A stretch of 64,000 nt of DNA from Citromicrobium bathyomarinum (lineage in GTDB: Bacteria > Pseudomonadota > Alphaproteobacteria > Sphingomonadales > Sphingomonadaceae). The stretch is from assembly GCA_001306305.2 (NCBI GenBank), contig CP155577.1, forward strand, positions 868,001 to 932,000, written 5' to 3'. A program made the position numbers and the translations under genes. This document shows positions 45,673 through 53,930 of the stretch, piece by piece (within the stretch, counting starts at the first letter, position 1; each line of letters begins with the position of its first letter). The notes beneath the pieces are model-generated. The model searched no databases. It worked only from the letters and a program-made list of their open reading frames with translations, and was not told the origin of the DNA.

Positions 45673-46239
45673 CTAGCCCGGACAGCGGCGGTAGGTAGTG
45701 GTGGAGCGTTCACCCGTGTCGAAATTACGGACGGTCAGCGTCTTTGCCACCGGATCGACCCGGAATTCGAGCTCGTCACGGGTCGGCTCGTCGGCATAGG
45801 TGGTGTCGAACAGCGCGCGGATGTGGCCGGGCGCGCGATCCGAGACGGAGATGAACTTTCCGCCGGTCTCGAAGAACGAATAGCCATCCTCCCGAATGGT
45901 CAGCACTTTGCCTATCTTGTCCTGCTGGTAACCGTCACATTGAGCCTTGGTTACCGCCGCGCCATCAGTTTCGCGCCACTTGCCGCGGATCGCCGCAGGG
46001 AAGGTCTGGGCAAAGGCGCTAGGTTCCTGTTGTGCGTCGCCGTCCGAGGGCAGACCCTTGGGCGGGCCTGCACCATCGCCGATCCCGCCATCGGGTTCGA
46101 CCGGGATCGGGGGCTGGCCGGCATCCGGCCCTTGCATGCCTCGATCTGCGGCTGTCGTGTCGACCTCCTGCTCGTTGGGTGTGGGCGAGCACGCAGACGT
46201 GGCGAGCAGGGCGACAAGCATGGGAAGAGCCAAACGCAT
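45673..46239 (-). CDS. Hypothetical lipoprotein, paralog A
   Basis: A 188-residue protein: signal peptide with lipobox TSAC, a Pro/Gly/Asp-rich linker, and a C-terminal domain starting FPAAIRGKWRETDGAA, then AQCDGYQQDKIGKVLTIRED, YSFFETGGKF, and YADEPTRDELEFRVDPVAKT, ending TTYRRCPG. The domain is clearly homologous to that of the next gene upstream (46250-46828), giving a tandem duplication. Small beta-rich, two-Cys domain; function unknown. Confidence 0.8.
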   Translation of the reverse strand: MRLALPMLVALLATSACSPTPNEQEVDTTAADRGMQGPDAGQPPIPVEPDGGIGDGAGPPKGLPSDGDAQQEPSAFAQTFPAAIRGKWRETDGAAVTKAQCDGYQQDKIGKVLTIREDGYSFFETGGKFISVSDRAPGHIRALFDTTYADEPTRDELEFRVDPVAKTLTVRNFDTGERSTTTYRRCPG

Positions 46240-46249
46240 GGTCGCGATG

Positions 46250-46828
46250 CTAGCGCGTACAGCGGCGGTATGTCCTGATTGAGCGTTCATCCGTGTCGAA
46301 ATTGCGGACGGTCAGAGTCTTTGTTGCCGGATCGACGCTGAATTCCAGTTCGTCACGGGTCGGCTCATCGGCAAAGCTGGTGTTGAACAGCGCACGGATG
46401 CGCCCCGGCTCGCGCTCCCTGACGGACACGAAGCGCCCGCCCGCTTCGAAAAACGTATAGCTGTCGTCGCGGATCGTCAGCACCCTGCCCATGTTGCCGG
46501 GCAGATAGCCGTCGCACTGCGCGGGGGTTGCCGCAGCATCCTTGGTCTCGCGCCACTTTCCCCGGATTGCGGCAGGGAAGCTCCTGGGCAGGGTGCTCTG
46601 CCCTGCGGACCCGTCTTCGTCCGGAAACAGCCCGGGCCAGGGCGCCGCGTAGAGCTGGCTCGCGCCACCGCCGATCGTCCTGGCCGGTTCGACGGCAATC
46701 GGGATCTGGCCGGTTTCGACGGAGGGTGCAGGCGCGTTCGAGCCGGGTGCGGCATCATTGTCGCTATCCGCAGCGGAGCAGGCAATCACACCCAGAGCGA
46801 CTGACGATAGGAGAGCAAGCGATTTCAT
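46250..46828 (-). CDS. Hypothetical lipoprotein, paralog B
   Basis: A 192-residue lipoprotein (lipobox VIAC, linker rich in Ala/Pro/Ser) whose C-terminal domain parallels that of the neighbour at 45673: FPAAIRGKWRETKDAAA, AQCDGYLPGNMGRVLTIRDD, YTFFEAGGRFVSV, FADEPTRDELEFSVDP, and ending IRTYRRCTR. Most positions of the last 105 residues are shared between the two. The two genes are 11 nt apart, so the duplication is tandem and co-transcribed. Confidence 0.8.
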   Translation of the reverse strand: MKSLALLSSVALGVIACSAADSDNDAAPGSNAPAPSVETGQIPIAVEPARTIGGGASQLYAAPWPGLFPDEDGSAGQSTLPRSFPAAIRGKWRETKDAAATPAQCDGYLPGNMGRVLTIRDDSYTFFEAGGRFVSVREREPGRIRALFNTSFADEPTRDELEFSVDPATKTLTVRNFDTDERSIRTYRRCTR

Positions 46829-46867
46829 CGACGGTGAATGTCCTGCTGCCGCTCGCTGTCCGACTGC

Positions 46868-47599
46868 TCAGCCACCGCACCGGGTCAGCGGAATCGGGCT
46901 ATGCCCGGGCCCGACCAAAGCACCGCTCTTGCCTCCCTGGTCCAGCACGATGCCATAGGGTTCCTCCTGGCCATCGTCTTCCAGCTCGATCGCGTTCGGC
47001 CCGGCGTAGTGGACCTTGGTGAAATTGCTCGTCTTGCCCTGCCAGGTGATCTTCGTCGGCGCGATCTTGATCAGGCTGTCGGAGGCGGCCTTGCAGGTGC
47101 CGTAGGTGGACCAAGTGCCTTCGTACTCGGAGGGGATCAGATGCGCCTCGCGGATTGTCGCGCACTTGCGGAATTCGAACGGTTCGAAACCGTCGCCCGA
47201 AAGGGTCAGGCGCTTGCCACCGTCCGACAGCCGCAGCGTGTAGGACTCTTTCGACCGGTCGTCGGCATACTGGAAGAAGCCCTCGCTCTCGATCCGGTCG
47301 TCGGAGATCTGCGAGATCGTCTCGGGAGTGAACGCGCCCTCGTAATATTGCAGCAGCTTGGGCTCGATCGTCAGCGCCGTGTCGCTGAGCGTGGTGCACG
47401 CGAACTCGCCCGCATCGACACTGTCCCACCCGCCGCGGAAGTTCATGGGAATGGCGTCGAGTGTGCTCGGCGTGGGCTCTGCCTGCGCGGGCGGGGGCGC
47501 GGCGTCCGCGCTTTTCCTGTCCGCGTCCTCGGCTTCACCCCCACATGCTGACAAGGCGACCAGAGCCGCCACTGGCGCAATGAACCTGACCATATTCAT
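46868..47599 (-). CDS. Hypothetical two-domain lipoprotein of the same family
   Basis: A 243-residue lipoprotein (lipobox LSAC) with two copies of the small domain: the first starts LDAIPMNFRGGWDSVDAGEF and ends FEFRKC, the second starts HLIPSEYEGTWSTYGTCKAA and ends IPLTRCGG. Both carry Ile-Pro, Gly-x-Trp, a Cys and a terminal Arg/Lys-Cys, as in the other lipoproteins of this block. The repeat suggests binding of a ligand by a lipocalin-like or similar beta fold, but no family is recognised. ATG 47599 follows GGGGAAG. Confidence 0.8.
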   Translation of the reverse strand: MNMVRFIAPVAALVALSACGGEAEDADRKSADAAPPPAQAEPTPSTLDAIPMNFRGGWDSVDAGEFACTTLSDTALTIEPKLLQYYEGAFTPETISQISDDRIESEGFFQYADDRSKESYTLRLSDGGKRLTLSGDGFEPFEFRKCATIREAHLIPSEYEGTWSTYGTCKAASDSLIKIAPTKITWQGKTSNFTKVHYAGPNAIELEDDGQEEPYGIVLDQGGKSGALVGPGHSPIPLTRCGG

Positions 47600-47659
47600 C
47601 CGTCTTCCCCCTGTAGTGGTGTGCCCCAAGCGGATATTGGCAAGGTTTCCGGCTGCGGA

Positions 47660-49159
47660 TCAACCCATGGTGGGGATGACGAAGGCGTTGGAGCCATCGC
47701 CACCGCCATCGGGCCAGCGCTGGGTGACTTTCTTGGTCTTGGTCCAGAAGCGCAGCCCTTCCTGCCCGTACTGGTCGATGTCGCCGAAGCCCGAACGCTT
47801 CCACCCGCCGAAGCTGTGGTAGCTGACGGGCACGGGGATCGGCACGTTGATGCCGACCATGCCGACGTTCACCCGGTGCGCGAATTCGCGCGCGGCGTGG
47901 CCGTTGCGGGTGAAGATGGCGACGCCGTTGCCGTACTGGTGCTCGCTCGGCAGGCGCACCGCATCCTCGAAATCCTTCGCGCGCACGATCTGGAGCACGG
48001 GGCCGAAAATTTCTTCCTTGTAGCTCTCCATGTCGGTGGTCACGCGGTCCAGCAGCGTCGGCCCGACGAAGAAGCCCTTTTCGTGGCCTTGCAGGCTGAA
48101 CCCGCGCCCGTCGATCACGACCTCGGCACCTTCCTTCTCCGCAGTGTCGATCCACTGTTCGATCCGCGCCTTGTGCTCGGGCGTGACCACGGGGCCGTAT
48201 TGCGCATCCTTGTCGGTCGAGACGCCGACCCGAAGTGCGTTGATCGCGGGGATCAGCTTTTCGCGCAGACGGTTCGCGGTATCCTCGCCCACCGGTACCA
48301 CCACCGGCAGCGCCATGCAGCGTTCGCCCGCCGAGCCGAAGGCGGCGCCCGCCAGATCGTTCACCACCTGATCGAGATCGGCGTCGGGCATCACGATGCC
48401 GTGGTTCTTCGCCCCACCGAAGGCCTGCACGCGCTTCCCGTTAGCGGTGCCGCGCGAGTAGATATACTGCGCGATGTCGGACGATCCGACGAAGCTGATC
48501 GCGGCGATGTCGTCATGGTCGAGGATCGCGTCGACCATTTCCTTGTCGCCATTGACCACCTGAAGCAGCCCTTCGGGCGCACCGGCTTCCACGAACAGTT
48601 CGGCGAGGCGGATCGGCACGGAGGGATCGCGTTCGGACGGCTTGAGGATGAAGGCGTTGCCTGCCGCGATCGCCATGCCGAACATCCACATCGGGATCAT
48701 CGCGGGGAAGTTGAACGGGGTGATGCCCGCCCCGATGCCGAGCGGCTGGCGCATCGAATAGACGTCGATGCCCGGGCCGGCTCCTTGCGTGTATTCGCCT
48801 TTCAGAGCCTGCGGGATACCGCAGGCATATTCGATCACTTCGAGCCCGCGCTGCACGTCGCCATGCGCATCGTCGACCACCTTGCCGTGCTCGCTGGAGA
48901 GCAGCTCGGCCAATTCCTGCTTGTTCGCTTCGACCAGCCGCTTGAACTCGAACATCACGCGCGCGCGCCGCTGCGGGTTGGTCGCAGCCCATTCGGGCTG
49001 GACTTCCTTCGCCTTGGCCACCGCCCGTGCGAGCAGTGCGGCATCGCCCAGCGCGACCTCGGCCTGCACCTCGCCGGTGGAGGGGTTCCACACCTTGTGC
49101 GTGCGGGCGGCTTCGCCGGCGGCGACGCCTGCCGCGAGATGGTGGTCGATAGTGCGCAT
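47660..49159 (-). CDS. mmsA: Methylmalonate-semialdehyde dehydrogenase (CoA-acylating)
   Basis: A 499-residue CoA-dependent aldehyde dehydrogenase converting methylmalonate semialdehyde to propionyl-CoA, the last step of valine catabolism. Seen: VWNPSTGEVQAEVALGD at the N terminus, GITPFNFPAMIPMWMFGMAI, the absence of the usual catalytic Glu in FGGAKNHGIVMPDAD (typical of MmsA), the catalytic Cys in GSAGERCMALPVVVPVG, EEIFGPVLQIVRA and FGGWKRSGFGD. ATG 49159 has GGAGAG upstream. It belongs functionally with the genes at 38.3-42.8 kb, separated by the lipoprotein block. Confidence 0.95.
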   Translation of the reverse strand: MRTIDHHLAAGVAAGEAARTHKVWNPSTGEVQAEVALGDAALLARAVAKAKEVQPEWAATNPQRRARVMFEFKRLVEANKQELAELLSSEHGKVVDDAHGDVQRGLEVIEYACGIPQALKGEYTQGAGPGIDVYSMRQPLGIGAGITPFNFPAMIPMWMFGMAIAAGNAFILKPSERDPSVPIRLAELFVEAGAPEGLLQVVNGDKEMVDAILDHDDIAAISFVGSSDIAQYIYSRGTANGKRVQAFGGAKNHGIVMPDADLDQVVNDLAGAAFGSAGERCMALPVVVPVGEDTANRLREKLIPAINALRVGVSTDKDAQYGPVVTPEHKARIEQWIDTAEKEGAEVVIDGRGFSLQGHEKGFFVGPTLLDRVTTDMESYKEEIFGPVLQIVRAKDFEDAVRLPSEHQYGNGVAIFTRNGHAAREFAHRVNVGMVGINVPIPVPVSYHSFGGWKRSGFGDIDQYGQEGLRFWTKTKKVTQRWPDGGGDGSNAFVIPTMG

Positions 49160-49392
49160 GGGGGCTCTCCGTGAATTTACTCTTCGGTAGCGCGCTAGAC
49201 GCTGCGCCCGCACCAGATCAAGGGAGGAAGGGCCCGCACACCACTGGCGAAAGAGCTAGCCGTAGCGTCCATCGCGCTCGATGCGCCCGAAATCGCATGG
49301 GGGTTGGCCGCAGTCAGGGGCGCTGCGTTCAACCCATCTTGACCGGGACCTAGCGAAGGTGCAATCGCGCCACGGCCCAATGCGGCCCCGAT

Positions 49393-49466
49393 GCGGGTGT
49401 AGCTCAATGGTAGAGCAGCAGCTTCCCAAGCTGACGACGAGGGTTCGATTCCCTTCACCCGCTCCA
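49393..49466 (+). tRNA. tRNA-Gly (anticodon CCC)
   Basis: A 74-nt tRNA with encoded CCA: acceptor GCGGGTG pairs with CACCCGC, D arm AGCTCAATGGTAGAGC, anticodon loop CTTCCCAAG with CCC, T arm GAGGGTTCGATTCCCTTC. The 230 nt before it (49160-49392) hold no supported gene. Confidence 0.97.
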
Positions 49467-49510
49467 CAATCCTGAATTAGCCGCAGAAAACCGCGACTTC
49501 GGAGGCGAGC

Positions 49511-49837
49511 GTGCGCCTTGTGCGGAGCGTGGGACCGGAAGTCGCATCCGCGCGTTCAACCGTCATGAGGAAGACCGTCGAGGATCTCCAGCGCGAGATG
49601 GAAGCCGCCGCGCGTGCGCTCGATTTCGAGACCGCAGGGCGAATACGCGACCGGATCAACCTGATGCGCGGCGGAGCGAATGCCGAAGAGGCGGCAAAGG
49701 CGGATACCTCCGGCCTGATCCGCCAGCAGCCCGGTGCCATGGGGCTGGGCACGAGCCGGCAAAGGCCGATTCCTCCCGCAGGCTGGAAGAAGCCGCCTAA
49801 GCCCGACCTCATGACCTCAGGCCGAAAACGCAAATGA
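49511..49837 (+). CDS. Small UvrB/UvrC-motif protein
   Basis: A 108-residue protein with one UVR motif (about residues 22-54: EDLQREMEAAARALDFETAG, then RIRDRINLM), the coiled coil by which UvrB and UvrC interact. It has a basic, Pro-rich tail (PAGWKKPPKPDLMTSGRKRK) and no nuclease or helicase domain. GTG 49511 has GGAGG 5 nt upstream; ATG 49565 is the alternative. Standalone UVR-motif proteins may modulate excision repair or Clp functions; the role here is unknown. Confidence 0.7.
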   Translation: MRLVRSVGPEVASARSTVMRKTVEDLQREMEAAARALDFETAGRIRDRINLMRGGANAEEAAKADTSGLIRQQPGAMGLGTSRQRPIPPAGWKKPPKPDLMTSGRKRK

Positions 49838-50023
49838 GCATCGGCACCGCGCATGGCGCGATCGGGCAGGCGGCACGATTATCCCCTCTTTTGAGACTTT
49901 TGGAATTGCGTCACGGATGCGGGCTTAGATAAAAATTCACCAACGCGCCGTATAGTTAATGCCGCTGCGGCTCATGGATGATCGGGCGCGGCACGATGAG
50001 GATACCGGACGGACGAGTGGGGT

Positions 50024-51016
50024 ATGGGTAAGGACAATATCGGGCGCGACGTGCTCACGTTTCTGGCTGGCAATCTGCTCGATCCCACGCCGATGAACTA
50101 TCGCTTCGGCTATCTCTACCTGACCCGGTCGAGCAAGGTGATCTGCGAGGAAACCGACACCTACATCGAAAACGGCATGCGCATGAAGCAGGAGACGATC
50201 GTCGAGATCATGGGCAAGCATGCCTCTGCCTCCGACGATCCCGAAGAGCGGATTGCCGCGCGCGACGAAGCGGTCGAACTGTTTCTCAACACTGCCGGAG
50301 AGCTCGCCCGCGAGGCAAAACGCCAAGCGGACGGTGTCGGACGCGACATTGCGGAGGAAAGCCAGGTGATCCGCGAGGGCGCGCAGGGCGAGGATCTGAC
50401 CGGCGCGATCCGCCGCATCATCGACCGGGCGGAGGAGGCGGAGCGGGAATTGTCCAACGCCTCCAACCGGATCGACCGGCTCCAACGCGATCTCGACGAG
50501 GCGCGCAACAAGGCGCTGGTCGACGAACTGACCGGCATCCCCAATCGCCGTGCGACCCGCGCGACCATTCAGGATCTGGAGATCCGCAAGGTCCGCTATT
50601 GCCTCGGCCTGATCGATATCGATCATTTCAAGGCGATCAACGATACCTACGGCCACCCGGTGGGTGATCGCGCGCTGAAGCTGGTTGCCGAAGCGCTGAG
50701 CGAATCGCTCTCCCCGTGGCCGGTCGCGCGCTGGGGAGGAGAGGAGTTTCTCGTGATCGCCGAGGTCGCCGACGCGAAGAAGCTGGCGGAGCGCGTGGCC
50801 GAGGCGAAGGAAACGCTCGCCGAACGCAACCTCAAGCTGCGCGAGACCGACGAGCCGATGGGCCCGATCACCTTCTCCGCCGGGGTCGCGGTCAATTCCG
50901 AAACCAGCGACGAGACGCTGCGCCGGGCCGACAACGCGCTGTACGAGGCGAAGAAGGCAGGCCGCAACACGGTGCTGATCGCGCCCGAGAGCGGCCGCGT
51001 GGCAGACGCCGCCTGA
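50024..51016 (+). CDS. Diguanylate cyclase, cytoplasmic, without inhibitory site
   Basis: A 330-residue protein with no membrane segment: an uncharacterised N-terminal helical region (1-130), a coiled coil (about 130-165: RAEEAERELSNASNRIDRLQ) and a GGDEF domain (about 165-325: DELTGIPNRRATRA, IDIDHFKAINDTYGHPVGD, GGEEFLVI, DNALYEAKKAGRNTV). The four residues at the I-site position before GGEEF read LSPW instead of RxxD, so product inhibition is unlikely. Makes c-di-GMP; the input signal is unknown. Confidence 0.9.
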   Translation: MGKDNIGRDVLTFLAGNLLDPTPMNYRFGYLYLTRSSKVICEETDTYIENGMRMKQETIVEIMGKHASASDDPEERIAARDEAVELFLNTAGELAREAKRQADGVGRDIAEESQVIREGAQGEDLTGAIRRIIDRAEEAERELSNASNRIDRLQRDLDEARNKALVDELTGIPNRRATRATIQDLEIRKVRYCLGLIDIDHFKAINDTYGHPVGDRALKLVAEALSESLSPWPVARWGGEEFLVIAEVADAKKLAERVAEAKETLAERNLKLRETDEPMGPITFSAGVAVNSETSDETLRRADNALYEAKKAGRNTVLIAPESGRVADAA

Positions 51017-51035
51017 CCGCGCGCACCGCCCGCCC

Positions 51036-51587
51036 ATGTCCTCCTTCCTCTTCGGCTTTGCCGCGGCCCTGCTGCTGACCATCGGCGCGCGCGACCAGCT
51101 GCTGGTCGCTCGGCTGGCCGGGCCGCTCGGCGCGATCATCCTGCTGGCGGCGCTGGTCGCTGCGGTCTTTACCGCCGGGCTGATGGCGCTGGCGGGCGAT
51201 GCGATTGCGCAGATGTTGCCCGACGCGGCGCGTCGGATGCTGGTCGCCATCGCGCTGGTCGTGGCTGCGGTGGAACTGGTGTGGCCGGGGCGGGACAGGC
51301 GCCCGAAAGAGCCGACCCGCTCGCCCTTCGCAGCCTTCGTCGTGCTGTTCGCCCGGCAATGGGGCGATGCCGCGCGCTTCCTGCTCTTCGCGCTCGCCGC
51401 CGCCACCGCGCTGCCTGCCTATGTCGCGCTCGGCGGTGCGGCGGGAGCGGGGGTGGCGCTGGCCGGTGGCTGGGCGCTGGGGGAAGAGCTGGAAGCCCTG
51501 CCGCTGCGCGCCTTCCGGCTAGTGATGGCGGGGATCGTGCTGTTCGCTGGGCTGCTGATCGGGCTGGGTGCGCGCGGGATCATCTGA
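51036..51587 (+). CDS. Membrane protein, divergent TMEM165/GDT1 (UPF0016)-like
   Basis: A 183-residue hydrophobic protein with about five to six transmembrane segments in two halves. The halves align in outline with GDT1-type cation/proton exchangers, but the signature E-x-G-D-K-(S/T) motifs are lost: the first reads TIGARDQLL and the second RQWGDAARF. The C-terminal GWALGEELEALPLRAFRLVM resembles the end of that family. It starts 19 nt after the diguanylate cyclase. Either a degenerate paralog or one with altered function; cation transport cannot be assumed. Confidence 0.6.
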   Translation: MSSFLFGFAAALLLTIGARDQLLVARLAGPLGAIILLAALVAAVFTAGLMALAGDAIAQMLPDAARRMLVAIALVVAAVELVWPGRDRRPKEPTRSPFAAFVVLFARQWGDAARFLLFALAAATALPAYVALGGAAGAGVALAGGWALGEELEALPLRAFRLVMAGIVLFAGLLIGLGARGII

Positions 51588-51723
51588 GCCCCGCTACCCC
51601 CGCCGGGCGAAGGCCCAGTCAATCACAGTAATCGAAGCTTTGGCAGGAAACCGGGAGCGGCTTGCTCCGTTGACCTCACGAGACCCTTTCCAAGGCCCAA
51701 TAAAATAACACAGGAGACCAAAC

Positions 51724-52185
51724 ATGGCTCAAGCTGGCGACAATTCGAAAACCGCACTGGTGCAGGAACTTAACGGCCTGCTGGCGGATCATCTCGCGCT
51801 CTACTTCAAGACCAAGAACTTCCACTGGCACGTGAAGGGCCCGCGGTTCCGCGATCTGCACCTGCTGTTCGACGAGCAGGCGATCGAACTGCGCGACCAG
51901 ATCGATGCGATCGGCGAACGCGTGCGCAAGCTGGGCGAGGTGACGCTGACCTCGATCGGTTCGGTCGCCCGGGCGACGCAGGTCAAGGATCAGGATTCGA
52001 CCGACCTAGATGGCGACGCGATGGTCAAGGAACTGCACGACGACAACGTCGCGATGATCAAGCGCCTCAAGGGCATGAAGCCGCTGGCCGAAGAGGCGGG
52101 CGACAATGCGACCGACGGCCTGCTAGACGACTGGACCGACATGGCGGAGGAACGCGCGTGGTTCCTCAAGTCGACGCTCGGCTAG
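51724..52185 (+). CDS. dps: Dps family DNA-binding ferritin-like protein
   Basis: A 153-residue Dps: residues NFHWHVKGPRFRDLHLLFDE carry the inter-subunit ferroxidase ligands (His, His, Asp, Glu), and the rest is the four-helix bundle (AIELRDQIDAIGERVRKLG, DDWTDMAEERAWFLKSTL). Forms a dodecamer that stores iron and protects DNA from peroxide. An AGGAGA ribosome site precedes the ATG. The 136-nt upstream gap holds the promoter; I see no clear OxyR or Fur box. Confidence 0.93.
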   Translation: MAQAGDNSKTALVQELNGLLADHLALYFKTKNFHWHVKGPRFRDLHLLFDEQAIELRDQIDAIGERVRKLGEVTLTSIGSVARATQVKDQDSTDLDGDAMVKELHDDNVAMIKRLKGMKPLAEEAGDNATDGLLDDWTDMAEERAWFLKSTLG

Positions 52186-52263
52186 TCCCCCGTTAGCCAG
52201 GCAACCAGAAGGGCCGATCCAGCGCTATGCCGGGTTGGCCCTTTTCTATATCCCGCATCCATC

Positions 52264-52728
52264 ATGCCGCCACTGCTGCCCCGCTTGCTCCACCGCCTCG
52301 CGCTGCGCGTCGCCCACCGTCTGCGCCACGTCTGGCGGCGGCTGGCGAAGCCGCAGCTGCGCGGCGTGAGCGTCATCCTGCGCGATCCCGACGGCCGGGT
52401 GCTGTTCGTCCGACATACCTATGGCCCGCCCGACTGGAGCCTGCCGGGTGGCGGGATCGCGCGCGGCGAAGCGCCCGAGGCAGCCGCGCGGCGCGAGATG
52501 GCGGAGGAACTGGGGCTGACGCTCGGCCCGGTCAGCGAACTGGGCACGATTGAGGAGACGATCTCCGGCGCGCCGCACACTGCGTATCTCTTCCTGGCCG
52601 AGATCGACGATGCCCCGGTGCCCGACGGTCGCGAGATCGTGGAGGTGCGCTTCGTGATGCCGGACGACCCGCCGCAGCCGGTCAGCGGCCTCGCCGAAAG
52701 GCGGATCGGGTACGTCCTGAAGGCCTAG
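52264..52728 (+). CDS. Nudix hydrolase
   Basis: A 154-residue protein with an N-terminal basic helical segment (1-30: LLPRLLHRLALRVAHRLRHV) and a nudix domain. The nudix box is GGIARGEAPEAAARREMAEE followed by LGL, matching G-x5-E-x7-R-E-U-x-E-E-x-G-U. Hydrolyses a nucleoside diphosphate linked to another moiety; the substrate cannot be told. Its stop codon overlaps that of the convergent dinB gene (shared CTAG). Confidence 0.9.
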   Translation: MPPLLPRLLHRLALRVAHRLRHVWRRLAKPQLRGVSVILRDPDGRVLFVRHTYGPPDWSLPGGGIARGEAPEAAARREMAEELGLTLGPVSELGTIEETISGAPHTAYLFLAEIDDAPVPDGREIVEVRFVMPDDPPQPVSGLAERRIGYVLKA

Positions 52729-53864
52729 AAGAGAGCGAGCTGCCCGCTGTCGGCGTCGTCGGATCGCCCCTCGTCTTCCTCTCCGGAAGCGTCCCGTTCG
52801 AGATTGGAGAGTGTCAGCCCCATCAGGCGGATCGGGCGGGGCAGGGGCAGCAGTTCATCGAGGATTGCGTGCCCGATCGCGGCGAATTCGGCCTTGTCTG
52901 CGACATTGCGCGGCAGCGATCGGGCGCGGGTCATCAGCTGGAAATCGTTGTATTTGAGCTTGAGCGTTACCGTACGCCCGCGTGCCTGCGCCCGCTCGAT
53001 CCGCTCCCACACGATGTCGACGATCTCGTCCAGCGTGGTGCGCAGCTCCTCCGCCTCGTGCCGGTCGACCGAGAAGGTGCGTTCTCCGCCGACAGACTTG
53101 CGGATGCGGTTGGCGCGCACGGGCCGGTCGTCGATTCCGCGCGCCGCGCGATAGAGATAGTCGCCGAAGCTGCCGAAATGCTGCGCCAGCCACGCCGCGT
53201 CCTTCGCGGCAAGATCCGCGCCGGTCGCGATGCCCAGCCGCGCCATCTTCTCCTCGCCGCGTGGGCCGACCCCGTGGAACCGGCGGATGGGGAGCGTCTG
53301 GACGAAGGCCGCGCCCTCTCCGGGGCGGATCACGCACATCCCGTCGGGCTTGTTCTGGTCGCTCGCCAGCTTGGCGAGGAACTTGTTGTAGCTGACCCCC
53401 GCGCTCGCGGTCAGGCGGGTCTTGGCGCGGATTTCCTGCCGGATCATCTGCGCGACCTGCGTTGCCGAGGCGATGCCCAGCTTGTTGACCGTCACATCGA
53501 GATAGGCTTCGTCCAGACTCAGCGGTTCGACCAGATCGGTGTGGTGGCGAAAGATCGCACGGATCTGGTCCGACGCCTCGCGATAGGCGTCGAAGCGGCT
53601 CTTCACGAAGATCAGGTCGGGGCACAGCCGCTTGGCGGTAACCGACGGCATCGCCGATTTTACGCCGAACTTGCGCGCCTCGTAACTGGCGGCGGCGACC
53701 ACGCCGCGCCCGCTCGCCCCGCCGACCGCGACCGGTTTGCCCCGCAATTCAGGGTTGTCGCGCTGCTCCACGCTGGCGAAGAAGGCATCCATGTCGACAT
53801 GGATGATCTTGCGAGTCGGCGGTGCTTCGCCGCGATCTTCCGGAGTGGTCTCGCCTTCGCTCAT
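52725..53864 (-). CDS. dinB: DNA polymerase IV (Y family)
   Basis: Translesion polymerase of 379 residues. Seen: IIHVDMDAFFASVEQRDNPELRGKPVAVGG in two pieces (VDMDAFFASVEQRDNPELRG and KPVAVGG), VAAASYEARKFGVKSAMP, EPLSLDEAYLDVT (catalytic Asp-Glu), SAGVSYNKFLAKLASDQNKP, the helix-hairpin-helix IRRFHGVGPRGEEKM, and a little-finger domain. The last residues GQLALF are a QLxLF-type beta-clamp binding motif. ATG 53864 is used; the frame is open far upstream but lacks polymerase sequence. No LexA-type box recognised. Confidence 0.95.
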   Translation of the reverse strand: MSEGETTPEDRGEAPPTRKIIHVDMDAFFASVEQRDNPELRGKPVAVGGASGRGVVAAASYEARKFGVKSAMPSVTAKRLCPDLIFVKSRFDAYREASDQIRAIFRHHTDLVEPLSLDEAYLDVTVNKLGIASATQVAQMIRQEIRAKTRLTASAGVSYNKFLAKLASDQNKPDGMCVIRPGEGAAFVQTLPIRRFHGVGPRGEEKMARLGIATGADLAAKDAAWLAQHFGSFGDYLYRAARGIDDRPVRANRIRKSVGGERTFSVDRHEAEELRTTLDEIVDIVWERIERAQARGRTVTLKLKYNDFQLMTRARSLPRNVADKAEFAAIGHAILDELLPLPRPIRLMGLTLSNLERDASGEEDEGRSDDADSGQLALF

Positions 53865-53930
53865 CGCGGCCCTGCGATAGCACACAGGTTGCCAATCGGA
53901 ACCGACGACGCCATTTGCGGTTTTGTGCAC

